This document shows positions 56,859 through 64,000 of a DNA stretch of 64,000 nucleotides, one piece after another. The translations under genes and the position numbers were made by a program. Every line of letters starts with the position of its first letter. Position 1 is the stretch's first letter. The notes beneath the pieces are model-generated. The model was not told where the DNA came from, searched no databases, and saw nothing but the letters and a program-made list of their open reading frames with translations. The DNA lies in the NCBI RefSeq assembly GCF_001540865.1, contig NC_033621.1, forward strand, positions 1,397,439 to 1,461,438, written 5' to 3'. Origin of the DNA: Ananas comosus (lineage: Eukaryota; Streptophyta; Magnoliopsida; Poales; Bromeliaceae).

Positions 56859-57659
56859 TCAATAAGGTGGTGGCCGATTGGTTGGCCGGGTGGCCGTTGG
56901 AGCCCATAAGAAATCCGGCGGGAGATGTCCCCTGTACAAACTTACAGCATCTGCAGATCCTAGCTCTTGTTCATCGTCGTCATCATTGTTACCACCAATC
57001 CTACTTCTGTCGCCGCCACCGCTGCCGCCGCGTAGGAGTGCATCAGAAACATCCGATCCCCCAGGAAGCTGGTGAAAAGCGGCGGCGGAAAAGGCTGCGG
57101 CCACCACCACCACCGTCCCCGCCGCCACCAGCGGCCCCGCCACGACGCCGCCCACCACCCTCCCCTGCGGCCCGGCCACCGCCACCGACACCGACAACCC
57201 TCCGGCTCCAGCTGCCGGCGGCGGGAGGAAGGCGGCGGAGACGGAGAGGATGTTGAACCGGCCGCGGAGGGCGACGGCGCCGGCGGCCCCCCGGAGGGTG
57301 ACGCCGTCGACTGGGCCGGAGGCAGCGAGCACGCAGAGGCCGAGGCGGCGGCCGCGGGCGAATGCGGCGAGCGCCACGGCGACGTCGCGGCCGGCGGGGA
57401 TCTCAAGGATATGGGTGCAAATTGTGAGCAACGGCTCGGCGGCGATGTCGTTGACCGGGCGCTTGCGCTTGTTCTTTGATCCCGGGGGACGGCCCCTCGG
57501 CCGCTTTACCGCTCCTGCTGTGCCGCAGCAGCCGCCGGATGATCTCTTGTGATTGTTACTATTCTTAGTAAGCTCTCTGCTGCTTTTTTCGCTATCGACT
57601 TCGTCAGAATAGCACTCCATCGCAAAAGGAAGATCCAGAGTTGATGTTGTATGTGGCAA
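56859..57659 (-). CDS. AHL: AT-hook motif nuclear-localized protein (AHL, type I)
   Basis: Binds AT-rich DNA and nuclear-matrix regions and tunes growth, flowering and hormone genes; AHLs trimerise through the PPC domain. The 266-residue intronless ORF has one AT-hook (KRPRGRPPGSKNK, about 52-64) followed by the PPC/DUF296 domain (about 73-200) beginning with a PLLTICTHILEIPAGRDV-like strand and including GRFNILSVSAAFLPPP. One AT-hook, no intron and the GRFxIL motif place it in type I (clade A). Family members usually have GRFEIL; here the acidic residue is Asn. An Asp-rich tail and an unusual Pro-rich end follow. M14 (57620) is an alternative start. The N-terminal Ser/Asn-rich segment is ordinary. 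Confidence 0.92.
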   Translation of the reverse strand: MPHTTSTLDLPFAMECYSDEVDSEKSSRELTKNSNNHKRSSGGCCGTAGAVKRPRGRPPGSKNKRKRPVNDIAAEPLLTICTHILEIPAGRDVAVALAAFARGRRLGLCVLAASGPVDGVTLRGAAGAVALRGRFNILSVSAAFLPPPAAGAGGLSVSVAVAGPQGRVVGGVVAGPLVAAGTVVVVAAAFSAAAFHQLPGGSDVSDALLRGGSGGGDRSRIGGNNDDDDEQELGSADAVSLYRGHLPPDFLWAPTATRPTNRPPPY

Positions 57660-57828
57660 GTGTGGTCGATGGTATTATAATTTCAAAGTTGCTAAACTTG
57701 CATGAGAAACTTTTTAAGGTAAAAAAAATAAAAGAAAAAGGAAAAAGGGAGGGTTAGGGGAGATTATTATTAAGAATAGGCGGGGTGGTGGTGAGTTGAT
57801 ATATATATATATATATATATATAAAATT

Positions 57829-58053
57829 GAGTTCCTATGTTTTTAAAAGTACCAAGTCATTTGTGCTTATAAGTTTTTAGCCCTTGAATTAATAAATGTG
57901 CGGTTAGGATGATGTGGGCCCCATTGGGTTGAATGGGTGGTTGGTTGAATAGTATAATTTAACGGGTGAAAATGATCAAAGGCGTAGATCTAACGGTAAA
58001 AAATTCACAAGCACCAAGTGCTTCGTACTTTTACAAGCACCATAACCGGACTC
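57829..58053. mobile_element. MITE of the 30615 family inside a TA run
   Basis: Left GAGTTCCTATGTTTTTAAAA; right inverted GAGTCCGGTTATGGTGCTTG. TA microsatellites on both sides fit a TA insertion target. It lies about 170 bases upstream of the AHL start codon, so it may sit in its promoter. Confidence 0.6.
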
Positions 58054-58077
58054 ATATATATATATATATATAGAATT

Positions 58078-58155
58078 AGACTACTATGCTATTAATAGCA
58101 TCAAGTCATTAGTGCTATTAAGTTTTTGGCCATTGAATTAAGAGATGTGCTTACA
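58078..58155. mobile_element. truncated MITE of the same family
   Basis: Starts after a TA run with TTAGACTACTATGCTATTAA and matches the left arm of the related copies, then stops near 58155. No right arm. Confidence 0.45.
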
Positions 58156-58325
58156 AGACAATTTGGGATGGGAGGCTGGTGGAATTTTCAGGCGTGGCTG
58201 AGCTTAGAGAGAGGAAGTAAAGGGATCAGACGCAGGTCAGGTGGTCCCCAGGTGGGCAGAAAGTTATTGGTTTCGCGGAAGTCTTCTTTGTGACACAGAT
58301 TTTCTATCCAATCAATTGTTCAATC

Positions 58326-58366
<41 letters not shown>

Positions 58367-58481
58367 TTAACCGACCTCTTCTAGGCTTGGGATGTCTTAT
58401 TTATGTAACATAATTTATCATTCAATGAATGAAGTAAGTAATATATTATTTTTTCTTAAAAAAAAAATTATTGCTAGCCAA
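58156..58481. other. intergenic with a 38-base poly-T
   Basis: Poly-T at about 58328-58361. No gene seen. Confidence 0.6.
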
Positions 58482-59057
58482 TGTCGGATCGTTGGCGCTA
58501 ACCACCAATTTACTTAAAGCGTACAGAAACAGCGCCCATGGGTATCGATTGTGACTCAGCCCACCTGGCCTCAAACCACTTCGAATATGACTCGGCCCAA
58601 CCCAAACTCACGCCATTCGAACATGACTCGGCCCACATGGCAGAATGCTGGCCCATTTAAGCCAACAATCCCCCCTCCAGCACCTGGACACATTTGCAGC
58701 ATGCAGGAATCGAACCCGTGACCATGCTGGCCCATTTAAGCCAACAATCCCCCCTCCAGCACCTGGACATATTTGCAGCATGCAGGAATCGAACCCGTGA
58801 CCTCTGGCTTTGATACCACTTGTCGGATCGTTGGCGCTAACCATTAATCCCAAAAGCTCGAGCTGTTAGAAATACGCAACCAATTCACTTAAAGCGTACA
58901 AAAACAGCGCCCATGGGTCTCGATTGTGACTCGGCCCATCTGGCCTCACGCCACTTCGAACAGGACTCGGCCCAATCCAGCCTCACGCCATTTCGAACAT
59001 GACTCGGCCCACATGGCCTCCCGCCACAGGGCAGGATGCTGGCCCATTTAAGCCAAA
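58482..59057 (-). mobile_element. TRIM-type LTR retroelement, complete
   Basis: Direct repeats 58482-58667 (186 bases) and 58821-59057 (237 bases, about 50 bases longer) with TG..CA ends (TGTCGGATCG in plus; the right end is AAGCCAAAA). On the minus strand the 5' LTR is followed two bases later by TGGTATCAAAGCCAGAGG, matching the initiator tRNA-Met primer site (TGGTATC), and the 3' LTR is preceded by GGAGGGGGGA, a polypurine tract. Flanked by AGCCAA at 58476-58481 and 59058-59063. The internal part is duplicated (about 94 bases, including a short piece of LTR and the polypurine tract). No coding capacity. Confidence 0.85.
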
Positions 59058-59242
59058 AGCCAAGAGATTAATAATTTATATTGGAGATTATTAGTTTGAA
59101 GTTTAATAGGTTCAAGGTAGAACTTAAGATTCAGGAATAGGACCAAAATTTAGGTTTGGTACGAAAGCATTCAATCTCGAAACCTCCAGTAGTTACGGAA
59201 GATTTTGTCACCGGTGAATTTCGGCGCCAACGTACCCGAGGT

Positions 59243-59277
<35 letters not shown>

Positions 59278-62200
59278 ACAAGTTTAGCCAAAAAAAAAGA
59301 AAAAAAAAATAATTTGGCTCACTAAACACTAAAATTTACAATCTTTAAATTATAACTATGGCTAGTTAGTAAATGACTTACATAAAATTTTTAATAGTTC
59401 AGAGAGATTTTTAAATTTTTAGCCAACTTCGCTGTATATTGTTGCAAGACTTTGGAGATCGAGTTGGTGATTTACTCAAAGATTTGTGGGTGGGTGCGGA
59501 GGATTTTGCCTTCCTCATTGGTCGCTATCCTTTGCCCCATTTTATGGGTCTGAATTCACCTAATGGTGTGTTTGATCTCACGTAAAACTATAAAAAGAAA
59601 ATTCTAATTTAAAATTTTAATCAAAATTAAATTTAAGTTCTACGCCCGGAGTTTGCCTATTGCTAGAGGTGGAAATGAGCTGCCGGACACAAGCAAAAGC
59701 TGTGAAAGCCCATTTTGACGAAGGCGCTTCCAAATTAATAATGTAAGAATTTATAAAAAACATCATAATCATTATGGATGCCGTCGTTTTTAACCTAATC
59801 ATTATAGACATCATAATCATTATGGATTACAAATAATTTGGGCATCATTTTACACATTAAAACGTACCTGATTTCAGGTTCTAACTCTTCTGATTAGAAC
59901 CTAACATGATGTCAATGAAGTAAGATGTTGAAATATCATAGAGATGGCCCAGAATTTCAAAACAGTGAATTCAAGCATTTCCATAAAGAAAGGAGAAAAG
60001 GACTATGGGAGATTAACTCCTAATAACATGAGAATCTCTCCAGAATCAAGTCGATCATTTTTTTATTAAATAAAAATTCAACACAGTAGCATGCAAAATC
60101 CTGACTTGCCAGAGAAGTAACAAGCTTAATTTAATGAACTTGAACAACCCAGTGCACCACTAAATTCATAGATTCAGGGCAATTACATGTGTGAGTTACT
60201 CATAGGAACGAATCTGAAGTTTTCAGCTTCGAGTTGAATTAATCATTAGAAAAAGGTCAACCTCCAAGTAGAGTGCCTAAGAGAGTTTAGTAGAGATAAA
60301 TGATGAAAACATTAAACAATATGACAAGCATGAAAAGTGTCATCAATATTTAGAAGCATCGATATTATATGTACGACAAAAGTTGATTTCAAAAGAACAG
60401 TCATTCGAGTAGAATTCTAATCCAAAGTGGATGTCTACAGACAAATTGCCTCTGCATATACTCAACAAGAAGAATAAACAAAATGAGCATAGAATACCCG
60501 CCACTACCTTGTAGGGCTGAAGATGCCAAAGTAATCTGTAATCAACGCTCGATGACTTTCGACAAACAATGAATCCTGTAATGTAGTCAATTTCTTCTAT
60601 AATAAAGTAAGCTTTGGATAACTAACTATTACAGATGAGATTGCATATGCAAGAAAAGATAGTCGTCACAAAACATTTTAACAGATTCCAGATAAAGGTA
60701 GAGAAAGGTACTTTCATGTGCATGAGATTCATGATTTTGGAGCAAGATATATGAAGAAAGGAGGCCATGAACTTGATATGGCTGCCATGTTATGATACTC
60801 ATCAGCACTTGTTGCAGAAGGAGCAAATCTCACTCGACCTCTTTACGATTTAGAAGTGTCCTAGTAATAGCCAAAGTGTTGTAAAAGATTAACAAGGTTT
60901 CGATTTTAAAGGACTTAAAAATTTTATGTTTTTTTTAAAAAAAAACTTATAAATGGGGAAATTAGAAGTTAGGCAAGATTGCCGACTTAATACAAACTAA
61001 GATGCCTCACTACATAACTAGCATGCATGATAAAATAAATCTTCATGGAGTAGGGAGAAAATGAAACACAGGACAATGAAATACAGTGGTGGAATGAGAA
61101 AATTCAAGCGGCAGTAATGAAACGATGTTATTGTAAGTTGTATAATACTACGAATAATGGAGAAATAAAAACTACGAAAGAAAAAAGACTTGAAAAGAGT
61201 AGAAGAAGCAACAATTCAAGAGTTCTGGCAAAATTTTGAACAAGTTAGTGATAAAAAAGGCAAACAGATATATTGCGGCCAAATAAGGAAAAGCAAGAAA
61301 AGGGATTTTGAACTACAAAAGGTGCGCGGAAGTTGGCGATCAAAAGATAAGAGATATGTATGAAGAACAAAAGAAATGACAAAGGAACTGATCCAAAATT
61401 TTCGATGATAGCCATCTATGAATTTAGAAATATTTGCATGGCACTATGGCAGAGGATAAGAATTAAAGTTTGGTTAGATATATGATAACATGAGGTTAAC
61501 AGGTCATCGACAAGACGAGTAAGAAGGCTACAAGATCAAATTTACATTCAGGTTGCCAATCAATATTTCATGACTGAGATTAATGGACCATTGAAGAGAA
61601 AAGCGATACTCGCTTGTGCACTCTTCAAATCAGTGAATCAATGCCTGCCAAAGAAAAAGCAGAAATACATCTTCCTGGAAAAAAACATAAAGTATGATTT
61701 GACAGAGAACTTCATAAGCATTGTGCAGGTAATTCTGGGGGGAAAATCCTGAGGATTGAGGAACAAAATAATTACCAGGTGCATATGATAAGCACAGTCA
61801 AAATGGATTCTAAGGTTTAATAAGGAAGATACTGCTAATTCAAACTGTGACCCTATCGCTATTTACATCATATAGGACATTTAACTTTGTGCTTGACGTT
61901 AACAAATGTGGAAGTGCACTTCCATTCTTGGTAAGAACAGCAAAAGGTCTAATATACATCCCTAATCAACCAAAATCTATGCCACATTAATAATTTCCTG
62001 AAGTAACTAGAACAAAATAAATAAGCAAAGAACTTGTTGAAGAAGAGAAGTTAAAACTCACAACTTTCCAACAAGGAGATTCCGTTCCGAGGAAAGATTG
62101 ATTGCGGCAAAAAGTTTCCTCCATGGACAACCCACCACCTGCCCAACTTTCGTCGGAGTATAAAAACATTATTCCTAGACATTCAAACTCATAAAACATT

Positions 62201-62414
62201 GGCAGGCCAAATAAAGATCAGCAATCAATCCTTAAACTACCCTAATCCAATGAAAATACAGACAACATAAAACAACTGTCACGAATTATACATCCTAAAC
62301 ATAATTGAGGGTCGGGCGTTCTTTCCATCAGTTCCTGACCCCATCAAGCATACAACATTACAGCTTCGGCGGCTAAGTTTTTGGCCGAAAACTTTTCCTT
62401 CCTCTTCGACATGC
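59058..62414. other. gene-poor region
   Basis: No supported gene. GA microsatellite 59248-59276. An inverted motif CATCATAATCATTATGGATG near 59760-59830. The right part may be 3' UTR of the J-domain gene. Confidence 0.5.
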
Positions 62415-63623
62415 CTAATACTTGGGCATTCGCACATGAACCTCTTCTTCCCTCAAGAATGGAAGGTGATGCAGGTTACCCAAAATCTCCTCAGTAGCAT
62501 CCACATCTATATGGAAGCTCATCATATTCATATCCTCATCGACTCCTCTAACATGCGATCCAACATCCGGATCCTTCACCTCCTCATTGATATTAATCCC
62601 CCTAAACTCGTTAATATTAGCAGCCTCCGCGACAGGCGGCGGCGGCACTTCACTACCTCCTCCAAAAGATCTCCTTTTTGGGCCTACGCCGACCTTCTTC
62701 CTCGCCATGGTCTTCTTATTTCTCATGGACGGGGTCGAATTCTGGCTCCCGACACCGGCCCCGACCGCCTTCCCCTTATCTGGGGTTCCGGCAGGGCCGT
62801 ATGCGGGCCGCGCCGAGCCGTCCTGCTTCTGATCGCCGGGGAACATCGGGTAGAAGGGCTTCCACCCGCTGGTGAGATCGGCGGCGGTGGGGAACCCTAG
62901 CGGGAAGAAGCCCCAGGCGCAGTAGTACATGTTGGTCCCGGGGACGATCGGGGGAGGGACGGCGATCTCGGCAGCGTGGAACGGGCGGTGGCAATTAGGG
63001 CATCGGAGGGAGCGGTTCTGGTAGGTTCGGTTGTACTGGTGCACGTGGCAGCAGGAGGGGCAAGCGGTCCAAAAGGCGCTTCCTTCGGAAGCGGGGGCGG
63101 GGGCGGGGGCGGGGGAAGGGGAGGGTTTGGAGGGGGAGGGTTTCGAAGGCGCGGGGGTGGGGGAGGAGTCGAGGTGGAGCTCGGCGTCGAAAAGGGCCTT
63201 CTTGGAGGGGTCGGAGAGGAAGGCGAAGGCGTCGACGACGAGGCGGAGCGCGGCGTCGGCGCCGGGGTACTTGTTGCGGTCGGGGTGGAGGAGGAGCGCG
63301 AGGCGGCGGTAGTGGCGCTTGACGGCGACGGGATCGGCGCCGGCGCCGGCGCCGGAGGGGAGGCCGAGGACGGCGTACCAGTCGACGCGGCCGGAGCCGA
63401 CGCGGCTCTGCGAGGCGAGGAGCACGTCGGCGACGGCGAGGATCTGGTCGGCGCCGTCGACGAGGGGGTCGGACTCGAGCGCCCGCTCCGCGAACCTCTT
63501 GCTCCCCACGAGATCCCTCGCGAAGAGCAGCTTCCCCGCGATCTCCAGCCACCTCTCCGCCTCCGCCCTACTCCCTCCTCCTCCCCCGCCGCCGACCCCT
63601 CCGCCACCACCGTGAAACTCCAT
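62415..63623 (-). CDS. J-domain (DnaJ) co-chaperone with zinc-finger segment, plant DUF3444-related type
   Basis: Stimulates Hsp70 ATPase. Single exon, 402 residues. The N terminus has an AERWLEIAGKLLFARDLVGS segment shared by plant large J proteins, then a J domain at about 80-146 with the HPD tripeptide (113-115, LLLHPDRNKYPGAD) and FDAE end. A Pro/Ser-rich linker (155-180) follows, then a FWTACPSC...CPNC zinc-binding segment (CxxC pairs at 188-191 and 208-211). The remainder is Gly/Pro/Lys-rich, with a basic patch (RNKKTMARKKVG) and an acidic tail. It lacks the long DUF3444 domain found in the larger relatives. This shorter class exists in other plants, so no truncation is implied. Confidence 0.9.
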   Translation of the reverse strand: MEFHGGGGGVGGGGGGGSRAEAERWLEIAGKLLFARDLVGSKRFAERALESDPLVDGADQILAVADVLLASQSRVGSGRVDWYAVLGLPSGAGAGADPVAVKRHYRRLALLLHPDRNKYPGADAALRLVVDAFAFLSDPSKKALFDAELHLDSSPTPAPSKPSPSKPSPSPAPAPAPASEGSAFWTACPSCCHVHQYNRTYQNRSLRCPNCHRPFHAAEIAVPPPIVPGTNMYYCAWGFFPLGFPTAADLTSGWKPFYPMFPGDQKQDGSARPAYGPAGTPDKGKAVGAGVGSQNSTPSMRNKKTMARKKVGVGPKRRSFGGGSEVPPPPVAEAANINEFRGININEEVKDPDVGSHVRGVDEDMNMMSFHIDVDATEEILGNLHHLPFLREEEVHVRMPKY

Positions 63624-63639
63624 GGATGGATCTCTCTCG

Positions 63640-63679
<40 letters not shown>

Positions 63680-64000
63680 GGAGCGGAGGAAAAGGGGGGA
63701 AGGGCTATAAGGGTGTTCGAGGAGGAGAGGGCCCTTTTTTAATGACGAAAAAGGACGAGGCATTTTAGCGCAATAATAACGAGGTNGGGGTCCGCGGCGG
63801 CGGAGGAGAGGAGGAGGGGGTCGCGGGCAGTGGAGAGGAGGGTGAGGAGGGGGGCGACGGTGAAGAAGGATGGTGAGGAGGGAGGCGACGGTGAAGAAGA
63901 AGGCGACGGTTCGCCTTTTTTTTTTCGGCGAGAAAAAAAAAAAAGAACGACAGAAACGAAGAGGAGAGAGAAAGAGGAAAGAGAAAAAGTAATAAAGGTA
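63624..64000. other. 5' flank of the J-domain gene
   Basis: CT repeat at 63643-63674 (GA on the transcribed strand) in the leader, about 20-50 bases upstream of the ATG. Single N at 63786. The GGAGG-rich stretch to 64000 includes repeated GGCGACGGTGAAGAAG motifs. No gene seen. Confidence 0.7.

Noticed and set aside
62415..63623. Truncation of a larger DUF3444 DnaJ protein
   Set aside because: A complete acidic C-terminal tail and stop are present, and short relatives without DUF3444 are known in plants.
62897..63763. 288- and 244-codon ORFs overlapping the J-domain gene
   Set aside because: Pro/Ser/Arg or Gly/Glu-rich shadows of the GC-rich J-domain reading frame.

Overview
The window looks like nuclear DNA of a flowering plant, most likely a commelinid monocot. 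Genes are split by GT-AG introns. Coding exons are often very GC-rich against AT-rich flanks, CT/GA microsatellites sit in 5' leaders, and the spacers are full of small transposons (hAT, Tourist/PIF-Harbinger, MULE-like, TRIM). All recognisable proteins are plant families. Species assignment is inference; pineapple-like or another non-grass monocot would fit. The assembly has a 925-base N run (47301-48225) and five single Ns, and several near-identical duplications lie beside them, so some may be haplotype artefacts.

Layout. 1-6.2 kb: an arabinogalactan-protein (AGP) gene and an ATL RING-H2 ubiquitin-ligase gene, tandemly duplicated so that a broken middle copy joins the RING half of ATL to the AGP GPI-anchor tail. 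6.7-7.3 kb (-): small acidic membrane protein. 8.6-9.2 kb (-): unidentified exon-like segments. 9.4-11.5 kb (-): P-type pentatricopeptide (PPR) protein like Arabidopsis At4g28010. 12.4-21.6 kb (-): a 19-exon WD40-TPR protein, the ASG2/WDTC1 orthologue, with three small transposons in its introns. 22.4-28.1 kb: no gene seen. 28.1-30.0 kb (-): six-exon D-type cyclin. 30.6-31.6 kb: two adjacent MITEs. 33.9-35.0 kb (+): DUF7870-type membrane protein whose 3' end is repeated after an N at 36.4 kb. 38.8-40.9 kb (+): six-exon ARFRP1 small GTPase. 41.8-47 kb: transposons, including a Tourist-like element holding a captured gene start. 48.2-52.2 kb: repeated AT-rich units and a decayed F-box/DUF295 gene. 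52.4-56.1 kb: partial paralogous copy of the ARFRP1 3' half. 56.9-57.7 kb (-): AT-hook (AHL) protein. 58.5-59.1 kb: TRIM retroelement. 62.4-63.6 kb (-): J-domain protein.

The genes do not form a pathway. They are independent housekeeping or regulatory plant genes: ubiquitin ligation (ATL, a CUL4-DDB1 receptor, an F-box relic), cell cycle (CYCD), Golgi traffic (ARFRP1), organelle RNA (PPR), chromatin (AHL) and chaperone (DnaJ). The most informative features are structural. Two paralogous blocks (40.3-43.0 and 52.8-56.1 kb) date and delimit each other's insertions, and the AGP/ATL duplication made a chimeric reading frame.
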